From: DASQDT01 sp036380435
Lineage (GTDB): Bacteria > Acidobacteriota > Blastocatellia > Pyrinomonadales > Pyrinomonadaceae
DNA: 13,307 bases
Direction of reading: 5' to 3'
Assembly: GCA_036380435.1 (NCBI GenBank)
Contig: DASVES010000224.1
Location: 1-13,307 of the forward strand
A program made the position numbers and the translations under genes. Within the stretch, counting starts at the first letter, position 1. The number at the start of each line of letters is the position of its first letter. Below are positions 6,497 through 12,129 of this stretch, piece by piece. The notes below the pieces were generated by a model that saw only the letters and a list, made by a program, of their open reading frames with translations, was not told where the DNA came from and ran no database searches.

Positions 6497-7153
6497 TCAA
6501 CTCCGCGCTGCCGCCTGATGCGGCGGGCGCCGAGGCTGCGACTCCTCCACGGCCCGGCGCTTGAGGGCTTCGAGGTCGAGGCGTTCAGAGAGGGTCGTGT
6601 CGGCCTTGAGCAAATCTGCCATCACGCGCAACGCGTGCTCGCTCTCGCGCGGGTCATGGGAGGCGACGCAGTCGGCGGGAACGATGAGGTGGAAGTCGCG
6701 CATGTAGGCGTCGTTGGCGGTGAAGAGGACGCACACGTCCGTCGCCATCCCCGTGAGGATGAGCGTTTTGGCCTGTAGGTAGTCGAGCAGGGTGTCGAGC
6801 GTCGTCGAGTAGAAGCCGGAGTGCTTGGGCTTGAGGACGAAATAGTCGTCCTCTTCGGGCCGGAGCATCTCGGCGACGGGGCGGCCCGTGGAGTCGTCGT
6901 CGATGCAGTGGGCGAGAATCTTGTTGAAGTCGGACTGCCAGCGGCCGAAGTTGTCGTTGACGTAGACGACGGGGAAGCCCGCCTCTCGTGCGCGGCGCTT
7001 GAGGGCGGCGATGCGCTCGGCCATCGGCCGGGCGTGTTCGAGGAGCTGCCGCCCTTGCTCGAAATCGAGGTCGTTAATGACATCGATGAGGAGCAAGGCC
7101 ACTTCTGACTTGTCGGGCGCGCTGCCGTGCAGGTCTTCGTTCTTCGCGGGCAT
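6497..7153 (-). CDS. Isochorismatase-fold cysteine hydrolase
   Basis: This 218-residue member of the isochorismatase-like hydrolase superfamily (which includes nicotinamidases, ureidoacrylate and N-carbamoyl amide hydrolases) shows the expected triad in order: Asp24 in LLIDVIND, Lys108 in VLKPKHSGF and nucleophile Cys141 in GMATDVCVLFTA. The latter motif also supplies the usual cis-peptide segment before the cysteine. The length is slightly above the family norm of about 180-210, because of a basic, Pro-rich tail (204-218). It is predicted to be cytoplasmic and to hydrolyse a small amide or enol-ether substrate, but specificity cannot be read from sequence. The ATG at 7153 lacks a strong ribosome binding site. 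No neighbouring gene points to NAD, pyrimidine or siderophore metabolism, so a narrower name is not justified. Confidence 0.9.
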   Translation of the reverse strand: MPAKNEDLHGSAPDKSEVALLLIDVINDLDFEQGRQLLEHARPMAERIAALKRRAREAGFPVVYVNDNFGRWQSDFNKILAHCIDDDSTGRPVAEMLRPEEDDYFVLKPKHSGFYSTTLDTLLDYLQAKTLILTGMATDVCVLFTANDAYMRDFHLIVPADCVASHDPRESEHALRVMADLLKADTTLSERLDLEALKRRAVEESQPRRPPHQAAARS

Positions 7154-7209
7154 AAGCGTTCGAGCTTGACTGGCCTCCGAGTAATGATTCGGGAAAACGG
7201 GGAAGGGAA

Positions 7210-7239
7210 ATTATGCAGTCCATTCCCCGAAACGGGCAA
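7210..7239 (-). promoter_or_regulatory. Candidate promoter of the cysteine hydrolase gene
   Basis: On the minus strand TTGCCC (7239-7234) and CATAAT (7215-7210) are 18 nt apart, matching the sigma70 consensus at 4/6 and 5/6. Transcription would start near 7203, about 50 nt before the ATG at 7153. Confidence 0.35.
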
Positions 7240-7289
7240 GTGACGTGCAGACAAAGGCGCCGCCGCGCGGTGAGGGCGCGGGCGGCGGG

Positions 7290-7309
7290 AGGGAGACCGT
7301 CGTCTCCCT
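7290..7309 (-). other. GC-rich hairpin after the DUF1761 gene
   Basis: AGGGAGAC (7290-7297) and GTCTCCCT (7302-7309) form a perfect 8-bp stem with a CGTC loop, 17 nt downstream of the DUF1761 stop codon. No T tract follows on the minus strand, so it may be a 3' end stabiliser or a weak or Rho-assisted terminator. The surrounding sequence (7154-7326) has no gene. Confidence 0.4.
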
Positions 7310-7326
7310 GCGGGTGTGTGCGCGCT

Positions 7327-7767
7327 TCAGGTCTGATACGCCGGAACCCTCGCCTCCTGCCTGCGCCAGACGGCGAGGAGCACTCCCATCAGGAGGAGGG
7401 CGACGAGGTTGTAGCCCATGCTGATGAGGTAGAGGCCGGCGGGACGGCCCTCGAAGATGACGGTCGCCAGATTGGTCGTGAGGACGAAGCCGACGAACGC
7501 CCAGAAGCCGGTGAGCGCGCCGTCGAGGCCCGTGCGCGCGCCCGCGTAGCGGACGAAATGCGCGAGCACGTAGGCCGTCAGCATCGAGGTCACGAAGGCC
7601 AGCACCAACTCCTTCGCCGAACCCTGCGCCTGGATGCGCGCGAGGTCTTCGGGCGTCCAGCGCATGAGCGCGATGAATCGCTCCGAGAAGAGGCCATACC
7701 AGAGCGCGCCGAGAATCCAGTAGAGGACGCCCGCGACGCCGACCGCCAAGTAGTTGATCTTCGCCAT
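7327..7767 (-). CDS. DUF1761-family membrane protein
   Basis: This 146-residue integral membrane protein has four hydrophobic segments at about 6-26, 54-74, 84-106 and 113-134. The N-terminal segment carries the family hallmark GALWYGLFSERF, followed by an amphipathic loop with MRWTPEDLARI. This agrees with DUF1761, a family of small four-helix bacterial membrane proteins of unknown function. Length and topology are normal for the family. The start ATG has AAGGAG 8 nt upstream. It follows the NTF2-like gene by 177 nt on the same strand, a gap that is GC-rich and has no obvious gene, so it may be transcribed separately. No functional assignment can be made from context. Confidence 0.88.
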   Translation of the reverse strand: MAKINYLAVGVAGVLYWILGALWYGLFSERFIALMRWTPEDLARIQAQGSAKELVLAFVTSMLTAYVLAHFVRYAGARTGLDGALTGFWAFVGFVLTTNLATVIFEGRPAGLYLISMGYNLVALLLMGVLLAVWRRQEARVPAYQT

Positions 7768-7944
7768 TGCGTTTTCTCCTTCGAGTGCGGAAAGTGTTTC
7801 GGCAAACGCGCCCGTTCTACGGCCCTGCGCTCGACGCGCCCCGCGCGCACGCCCGTCAGGGGGGAGGGGGCGGCGTGCGCGTTGGGGCGCGCGCGTTTCG
7901 CGCGAGCGAAGCCGGTGGGCCGCTCCGCTTGGCCGCGCACGATG

Positions 7945-8445
7945 CTACTGCTGCTGTGGGCCGGGGTTGATCGACTCGTGGCCGTGTACGACGCGCCAGA
8001 CGCCGCCCTGCCGAACGTAGACCTGCGTGACCTTGCCCGTGTACTGCATGGGCCGGCCCCCGATATCGACGGTCGCGCCGACGTTGTAGGTGAGGATGGC
8101 CGTGTCGCCGTAGGTCTGCACGCGCGGGGTGTACATCTGCCAGTCCACCATCTTGAAGCGCTCGGCGAACTGCTCGAACTTCGGCAGGAAGTTCTCCTTC
8201 GGGTCGGTCTCCAGATAGGGACTCATCGGGCCGAAGTAGGTGGAGTCGGCGGCCATGTAGTCGGCGAAGAATGCCTTGTCTTTGCGCTGCCACGCCTCGG
8301 CAGACGCCTTCTCGCGGGCGATGATGGCGCGCGCGATCTCATCCTTGCTCTCGGGTTCGGCGGCGCTGCCGGTCGAGGCCGTGACGCCATAGCCGGCGGC
8401 GAAGAACAACAGCACGAGGAGGCCCAGGGAGAGACGGTTTTTCAT
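7945..8445 (-). CDS. Secreted NTF2-like (SnoaL/DUF4440-type) protein
   Basis: This 166-residue protein begins with a signal peptide (MKNR, then a hydrophobic run to about residue 20, with small residues GSAA near 29 as a likely cleavage region). It is followed by an NTF2-like alpha-beta cone domain (35-160). The opening helix IARAIIAREKASAEAWQRKDKAFFADYMAAD and the later strands TAILTYNVGATV, TQVYVRQGGVWRVVHGH fit the DUF4440/SnoaL group, which comprises small-molecule binding or isomerase-like folds, often of unknown function. A GTG codon lies immediately before the chosen ATG; the ATG is preferred because AAGGAG sits 7 nt upstream of it and only 4 nt upstream of the GTG. Export suggests a periplasmic role. 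Inverted repeat C lies upstream. Confidence 0.85.
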   Translation of the reverse strand: MKNRLSLGLLVLLFFAAGYGVTASTGSAAEPESKDEIARAIIAREKASAEAWQRKDKAFFADYMAADSTYFGPMSPYLETDPKENFLPKFEQFAERFKMVDWQMYTPRVQTYGDTAILTYNVGATVDIGGRPMQYTGKVTQVYVRQGGVWRVVHGHESINPGPQQQ

Positions 8446-8533
8446 CACAATACTCCTTGCGTTTGGCGGGCGCGGGGGCCGCTTGCGAGGCTCCCGCTGC
8501 GGTTGATCGTCGGCGAGGTGGCGGGTGAACAGC

Positions 8534-8638
8534 CGTCAATCGTGAATCGTCAATCGCGGTCGAAGGGCGACCGAGCTTGAGTGGTGAATCGCAAGTCTGA
8601 TTTGTCTCAACCCGACGATTGACGATTCACGATTGACG
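8534..8638. repeat. Heptad-built inverted repeat C
   Basis: A perfect 23-bp inverted repeat (8534-8556 with 8616-8638) is made of 7-nt units: CGTCAAT, CGTGAAT, CGTCAAT on the left and GATTGAC, GATTCAC, GATTGAC, GATTGAC on the right (right array 8617-8644). The right array runs to within a few bases of the stop codon of the VOC gene (8649). A second register, offset by one heptad, pairs almost as well, with two mismatches. Confidence 0.88.
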
Positions 8639-8648
8639 ATTGACGGCT

Positions 8649-9053
8649 TTAAGAACTGGCGCCCTTGAGCGTGATGAGCGAGATGTTGGCGCCCGTCGGG
8701 TCGGTGATGACGCAGAAGCGGCCGGTGTTGGGGATGTCCATCGGCGGCACAGAGACCTTCCCGCCCAACTCCTCGACGCGCTTCGCGGAGGCGTCCACGT
8801 CATCGACGGCGACGTAGGACGACCATCGGGTGGGCATCTCGCCGCCGCACTCCGGCCCGGCCTGATAGATGCCGCCGACGTGCTTGCCGCCGACGACGAT
8901 CTCGTTGTAGACCATGCCGGCCCCGTCGGAGGTCTTTATCTCCCAGCCCAAAAGCTCGGTGTAGAATTTCTTGGCGGCCTCGGCGTCTTTCGTGGACAGT
9001 TCGGTCCAGCAGAAGGTCCCGTGGGCCGGCATCTCGTGGTGTTGGTCAGCCAT
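8649..9053 (-). CDS. VOC-superfamily (glyoxalase/bleomycin-resistance fold) protein
   Basis: This 134-residue protein has two beta-alpha-beta-beta-beta modules (about 11-62 and 75-129). The first has GTFCWTELSTKDAEAAKKFYTELLGWEI and the second WSSYVAVDDVDASAKRVEELGGKV followed by GRFCVITDPTGANISLI, the standard ending of VOC domains. It belongs among the small glyoxalase-like proteins of unknown substrate. The ATG at 9053 was chosen over an upstream in-frame ATG at 9146 because AAGGAG sits 11 nt before it and the extra 31 residues do not look like part of the fold and overlap a terminator. It is followed at once by inverted repeat C. Substrate and metal use cannot be decided from sequence. 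Confidence 0.87.
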   Translation of the reverse strand: MADQHHEMPAHGTFCWTELSTKDAEAAKKFYTELLGWEIKTSDGAGMVYNEIVVGGKHVGGIYQAGPECGGEMPTRWSSYVAVDDVDASAKRVEELGGKVSVPPMDIPNTGRFCVITDPTGANISLITLKGASS

Positions 9054-9120
9054 CGCAGTAGTTTCTCCTTCAGTAAGATTCAGGTTTGAGGACTCCTCGC
9101 GCGGCCCGCGGGCCACGCGA

Positions 9121-9163
9121 GAAAAAAGAAAGGTGAGCCCCCTCACAAAGTTGACTCACCTTT
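9121..9163 (-). terminator. Intrinsic terminator after the HTH-protein gene
   Basis: On the minus strand AAAGGTGAG (9163-9155) pairs with CTCACCTTT (9137-9129) across a 17-nt loop and is followed by CTTTTTTC. This is a good Rho-independent terminator about 70 nt beyond the stop codon of the 9234-9758 gene, closing the recombination module. Confidence 0.75.
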
Positions 9164-9233
9164 CAACCCACCCCTTGCTCGTTCCTGCCTTGCGAGGGCC
9201 TGCTTGTGTTCCTTCTTAAAACTTGTTCGGCTC

Positions 9234-9758
9234 TTAATGCGCGACGAGCCATTCACTAAAAATTTTCGACTCTTCGAGCTTGCCGCTCCAGCGCGCGCGG
9301 TTCTTGCCCGTCAGCGCGATGACCATCGCCTGGTGCTGCCCGGCGCGGTCGCCGAGGCGCTCGAAGTAGTTGTAAAGACGGTCGATCTTCTCCACCGACT
9401 CGCGCGCCGCATCCATTGATTTGAACGACAGCACGTTGCGGAAGAACCGCGTGTAGACGTTCTGCTCGGCGCCGGTGGTCGTGTAGAGGTCGAAGTAGCC
9501 GGAGAGGTGTCCGGCCGTCTGCAACACCTGCGCGACGTAAGAGGGCCGCGCGTGAACCTTGCGGACGATCTCGGCGACATCGGTCGTGCCCGACTCGTAG
9601 AGGTCTAAAATCTCGTCCTTCTTCGAGAAGGGCAGCTCGATGCGCCCCTCGCGCTCGCTCGCCCGCTCGGCCGTTCCCACGCCAGCACGCGGCTCGTCGG
9701 CGTATTCGAGTTCGAGCGAAATCGGCGCGTGCTCCTGAATGATTTCTTCGGTCAACAT
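9234..9758 (-). CDS. HTH-domain conserved hypothetical protein
   Basis: This 174-residue soluble protein has an acidic N-terminus (1-44), a homeodomain-like helix-turn-helix (about 46-84; KKDEILDLYESGTTDVAEIVRKV, then RPSYVAQVL) and a well-patterned C-terminal domain (85-174). The latter has the strings GYFDLYTTTG, NVYTRFFRNVLSFK, GDRAGQHQAM and RARWSGK. The C-terminal domain looks conserved (many G, D, R, W residues in short motifs) but I do not know its function. The ATG has AAGGAGG 8 nt upstream. It lies 92 nt after the SWIM-Rad52 gene on the same strand, separated only by inverted repeat D, and ends in an intrinsic terminator. Probably it is the third gene of that operon and a DNA-binding partner, possibly a resolvase-like or replication-associated factor (inference). 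Confidence 0.72.
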   Translation of the reverse strand: MLTEEIIQEHAPISLELEYADEPRAGVGTAERASEREGRIELPFSKKDEILDLYESGTTDVAEIVRKVHARPSYVAQVLQTAGHLSGYFDLYTTTGAEQNVYTRFFRNVLSFKSMDAARESVEKIDRLYNYFERLGDRAGQHQAMVIALTGKNRARWSGKLEESKIFSEWLVAH

Positions 9759-9782
9759 CTCCTTAACCTCCTTGTCAGGGGA

Positions 9783-9845
9783 GTGAGCGGTGAGCCGCTA
9801 AGCAGTTTGGTTTTGGCTTTTACTGCTTAGCGGCTCACCGCTTAC
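9783..9845. repeat. Heptad-built inverted repeat D
   Basis: Two 24-nt arms (9783-9806 and 9822-9845) match at 23 of 24 positions across a 15-nt loop, the tightest hairpin of the four. The left arm parses as GTGAGCG, GTGAGCC, GCTAAGC plus AGT. On the minus strand it starts 5 nt after the stop codon of the SWIM-Rad52 gene and lies inside the putative operon, before the ribosome binding site of the HTH-protein gene. No T tract follows. Confidence 0.9.
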
Positions 9846-9850
9846 TTTCT

Positions 9851-11146
9851 TCAGCTCGCGCGACGCATGCCGCCAGCGGCCTCCGTCTGGGCGCCCTTGA
9901 GGTGGTCGATGAAGCTGGAAGCGGCGCGCTTCGACAACTCCTCGGTGCGGCAGCGCATCTGCGCCTGGCACTCCTCCTCGGCGTCCACGCCGGCCTCGCG
10001 AGCGAGCGCGCGGATCATGCCGAGCTGCTTCGGCGTGACGAGGTCGGCCATCGACTTGGCGAGCGGGTCGCGCGGGAAGTCGCCGGGCTGCGGCCCCGCG
10101 CCGTCGCGCTCGATCACTTCCGACTCGCGCTGGTAGAGTTCGCGCGCGATGCCGAACTTGATGGCGGCGCGCTTCAGCGCGTCGTGCTCGGCCTTCTTGA
10201 TGCCCGTCTCGTTGTCGGCCGTGCCCGTGCCGACGCCCTCGCGCGTGACGCCGTCCACCGTGATGGCGCACGTCACCGCGACCATGTCGCCGATCTGGAC
10301 GATGTTGCGCACCGAGTGCGACCAGGTGGGCGCGACGCGGTCGAGGATATCGGCCACGGTGTGCCACTCGACGTACTCGACCATGTGACGGTTGCCGTTG
10401 CGGTCAGTCCAGCCCTCGCGCGTCTTCACGAGCTTGGCGTCCACCGGCTGGCGCAGCACGCGCAGCGTGTTGGTGAAAGCCATCGGGACGACCGACGCCG
10501 ACGACGCGTGCTCGAACTCACCCTCGAAATCCTGAGCCACTTCCGGCTCCTGCACGTTAGCGGTTGCTCTCTTGCTCATCTCCTGATGCTCCTTTTCGTC
10601 TTCGTGTGTCGCGAGCGAACCCGTGAGCAGAATGGCGTCGGCGGGGGCGTCGTTCTTCGTCGCCTCCACTTCGTCCTGCGGCTCGGGGGTTTGCTCCCGT
10701 ACGAAACGCGGCTGGCGGCTGGCGGCCGTTCTCACGGTCGCCTCGGTCGCTTCGTCGCGCCCCTCGGATGCGTTTTTGTCTTGCGTGTTGGGCGTCTCCG
10801 CCAAAACGTTCACAGTCGAAATCCCCGCGCCCGCCTGAGCGAGGGGTCTGTTCGCGGCCTGCTTGGTGACCGGCTCAGAACTCTTGTTGAGAAGCGAGTG
10901 CTTGACGGCGAGGATGTGCTCGCAACGGAACGTCGGCTCCCCGGCCGACAGCTCCTCGAACTCCAGACAGGAGCAGCGCACGTGCCCGGCCTCGTCGCGC
11001 CAGACCTCGTAGGCCGCGCGCTTGCCGCGCAAGGAAGGCGTGGTGACGTGGAAGCGGTCGCCCTCGCGGTTGACCAGACCCATCGCGGCGATGCCTTGCG
11101 CCCGCTTGTCCCGCATGATCGCTTTCTTGTCCAGAACGGCTGCCAT
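9851..11146 (-). CDS. SWIM zinc finger-Rad52/22-type single-strand annealing fusion
   Basis: This 431-residue protein begins with a SWIM-type zinc finger (about 43-86) with Cys58-x-Cys60, Cys75-x-His77 in VRCSC...FRCEHILAVKHSLL. A long polar, probably disordered linker spans 88-220. A Rad52/Rad22-family annealing domain follows (about 223-345; YVEWHTVADILDRVAPTWSH, then VTCAITVDGVTREGVGTG, KKAEHDALKRAAIKFGIARELY). The C-terminal helical region (366-418; TPKQLGMIRALAREAGVDAEEE, ELSKRAASSFIDHLK) resembles the KQ...I...A tails of other phage- or bacterium-borne Rad52-like proteins. The expected role is annealing complementary single-stranded DNA in recombination or break repair, with the SWIM finger adding DNA or protein contacts. 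ATG has GGGAGG 8 nt upstream. A strong internal start exists at 10579. It follows the coiled-coil gene by 28 nt. Confidence 0.88.
   Translation of the reverse strand: MAAVLDKKAIMRDKRAQGIAAMGLVNREGDRFHVTTPSLRGKRAAYEVWRDEAGHVRCSCLEFEELSAGEPTFRCEHILAVKHSLLNKSSEPVTKQAANRPLAQAGAGISTVNVLAETPNTQDKNASEGRDEATEATVRTAASRQPRFVREQTPEPQDEVEATKNDAPADAILLTGSLATHEDEKEHQEMSKRATANVQEPEVAQDFEGEFEHASSASVVPMAFTNTLRVLRQPVDAKLVKTREGWTDRNGNRHMVEYVEWHTVADILDRVAPTWSHSVRNIVQIGDMVAVTCAITVDGVTREGVGTGTADNETGIKKAEHDALKRAAIKFGIARELYQRESEVIERDGAGPQPGDFPRDPLAKSMADLVTPKQLGMIRALAREAGVDAEEECQAQMRCRTEELSKRAASSFIDHLKGAQTEAAGGMRRAS
10577..10596 (-). promoter_or_regulatory. Internal ribosome binding site and ATG
   Basis: Inside the SWIM-Rad52 gene, AAAAGGAG (10596-10589) lies 9 nt before an in-frame ATG (10579-10577, Met190), at the end of the disordered linker and just ahead of the Rad52 domain. 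It could yield a 242-residue Rad52-only isoform without the zinc finger. Confidence 0.5.
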
Positions 11147-11174
11147 TGCCTTACCCTCCCGAAAACTTCAAAAC

Positions 11175-11366
11175 TTACGCCGCGCGCTCGACCGGAAGCT
11201 CCGTCACCATGACGCGCTCCGTCGAATGCTTCTCCGCGCCGCTGCCATCGCGCTCCTGCAAGCGCCGCTCAAGGCTGGCGATACGCGTCTCCAGCTCCTC
11301 GACCTTCCGGCTCTGCCGGTAGACCGTCTTAAAAAGCCCGTCAAACGTCTCCCAGATGTGTTCCAC
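11175..11366 (-). CDS. Small coiled-coil protein
   Basis: This 63-residue protein starts with GTG at 11366 (GGGAG 7 nt upstream). Residues 1-20 are an amphipathic helix (EHIWETFDGLFKTVYRQ), 18-37 form a heptad-patterned coiled coil (SRKVEELETRIASLERRL), and the tail is polar. No enzymatic motif is visible. It may be an oligomerising adaptor of the recombination operon, in which it is the first gene, 28 nt before SWIM-Rad52. An alternative ATG at 11429 would add 21 residues, but it falls 3 nt or so from the predicted transcription start and within the palindrome, so it would be nearly leaderless. I therefore prefer the GTG. Family not recognised. Confidence 0.65.
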   Translation of the reverse strand: MEHIWETFDGLFKTVYRQSRKVEELETRIASLERRLQERDGSGAEKHSTERVMVTELPVERAA

Positions 11367-11420
11367 GTTGCTTCTCCCCGTGCCTTTGTACCCACAGTCG
11401 CGGCCACTCGTTTCGCCGCT

Positions 11421-11440
11421 CTGTTTCATACGTGAAACAG
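11421..11440. promoter_or_regulatory. Perfect 8+4+8 palindrome, candidate operator
   Basis: The sequence CTGTTTCA-TACG-TGAAACAG is a perfect inverted repeat with a 4-nt centre. It starts inside the -10 box of the minus-strand promoter and covers the predicted start site, the classical position for a repressor site. The divergent XRE gene product is the obvious candidate binder (inference). Confidence 0.65.
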
Positions 11441-11467
11441 TGTACCATGGGTTCCCGGTTGTTGCAA
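11439..11467 (-). promoter_or_regulatory. Promoter of the coiled-coil/SWIM-Rad52/HTH operon
   Basis: On the minus strand TTGCAA (11467-11462) and TACACT (11444-11439) are separated by exactly 17 nt. The -10 box overlaps the operator palindrome. The start site would be near 11432, with a leader of about 65 nt to the GTG at 11366. Confidence 0.55.
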
Positions 11468-11487
11468 GCATAAAACACAGTCTTGCA
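11463..11487. promoter_or_regulatory. Second inverted repeat between the divergent promoters
   Basis: TGCAAG (11463-11468) and CTTGCA (11482-11487) form a 6-nt inverted repeat with a 13-nt spacer. Each half overlaps a predicted -35 box, one for each direction. It could be a shared regulator site, though arms this short may occur by chance. Confidence 0.35.
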
Positions 11488-11512
11488 TCTGGGATTTAAG
11501 TTGTGCTATGGT
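11483..11512 (+). promoter_or_regulatory. Candidate promoter of the XRE gene
   Basis: TTGCAT (11483-11488) and TATGGT (11507-11512), preceded by an extended -10 TGC, are 18 nt apart. The start site would be near 11519, about 60 nt before the ATG at 11581. Confidence 0.4.
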
Positions 11513-11580
11513 GCGCCTTGGAAGGTGGGCGTGCCCGCCCGTTTTAGGCTGGGCCGCGAAGCCCCGAAGGAGATAGGAAC

Positions 11581-12009
11581 ATGGCAGATAATGCGAATAA
11601 TCTAGTAAATACGGTGGAACTGGGGCGGGCCATCCGCCGCAAGCGTGAGGACGCGGGTCTGAGTCTGCGGGATGTCGCGGATGAAACGGGCGTGTCGGCC
11701 TCGACGCTGTCGCGCATCGAGAACGGCACGGGCAAGCCCGACGCCGACAACATCGCGCGTCTCACGGGCTGGCTCAACATGCCCATGGAGCGTGTCATGG
11801 GCAACCGCGCCGCCGCCGGCGACCTGGAGGACAAGGCCGTCGTCTACTTCCCCAAAGAGGCCATGCCCGACATCGTCGAAGCGCACCTGAGAGCCGACCG
11901 CAACCTCACGCCCGAGACCGCCAAGGCCCTCTCGGAACTCTTCCGCGTCGCCTACCAGCAGTTTTCACATCCCGGCGAGGACACACGCGGGCGCAATAAG
12001 CGGAAGTAG
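11581..12009 (+). CDS. XRE-family transcriptional regulator
   Basis: This 142-residue protein has an N-terminal Cro/C1-type helix-turn-helix (14-68; GRAIRRKREDAGLSLRDVADETGVSASTLSRIENG, then PDADNIARLTGWLNM). A C-terminal helical region (94-127; MPDIVEAHLRADRNLTPETAKALSELFRVAYQQF) is of a type I associate with XRE regulators encoded beside ImmA/IrrE metallopeptidases. No such peptidase follows here; the next gene is a toxin-antitoxin locus. ATG has AAGGAG 8 nt upstream. The tail (128-142) is basic. It is divergent from the SWIM-Rad52 operon, with both promoters and the palindrome in the shared region, so it probably represses that operon and perhaps itself. It resembles, by organisation only, the DdrO control of Rad52-like ddrA in Deinococcus. 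Confidence 0.9.
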   Translation: MADNANNLVNTVELGRAIRRKREDAGLSLRDVADETGVSASTLSRIENGTGKPDADNIARLTGWLNMPMERVMGNRAAAGDLEDKAVVYFPKEAMPDIVEAHLRADRNLTPETAKALSELFRVAYQQFSHPGEDTRGRNKRK

Positions 12010-12040
12010 CAGCAGGCACGTTTTAGGACCGACACTTATT

Positions 12041-12080
12041 AGGCGCTCGATCCCCGTGGGTTGAGCGTCTATTCTGTTTA
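12041..12080 (+). terminator. Probable terminator of the XRE gene
   Basis: A 13-bp stem with three G-T wobbles (12041-12053 with 12058-12070) has a CCGT loop and is followed by ATTCTGTTTA. It lies 32 nt beyond the XRE stop codon. The T tract is interrupted, so termination may be partial. Confidence 0.5.
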
Positions 12081-12093
12081 GAGAGAAGGCGAG

Positions 12094-12099
12094 TATAAG
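12094..12099 (+). promoter_or_regulatory. Possible -10 box of the toxin-antitoxin pair
   Basis: TATAAG matches 5/6 of the -10 consensus and lies 36 nt before the antitoxin ATG at 12130. No good -35 hexamer is found at 16-18 nt, so a promoter here is tentative. Confidence 0.25.
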
Positions 12100-12129
12100 C
12101 TAAAAAGATTGGTGGAAAGGGATGGAAGT

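Noticed and set aside
7213..8580. 455-residue plus-strand open frame
   Set aside because: It runs antisense across the DUF1761 and NTF2-like genes and intergenic repeats, has low-complexity composition and lacks a ribosome binding site; the minus-strand genes have family matches and good ribosome binding sites.
9902..11212. 436-residue plus-strand open frame opposite SWIM-Rad52
   Set aside because: Antisense shadow of a gene with clear zinc-finger and Rad52 motifs; its own translation is biased and motif-free.
11581..12009. XRE protein as a true DdrO orthologue
   Set aside because: The C-terminal helices do not match what I recall of the DdrO dimerisation domain, and the palindrome is unlike the Deinococcus radiation/desiccation response motif; only the organisation is analogous.
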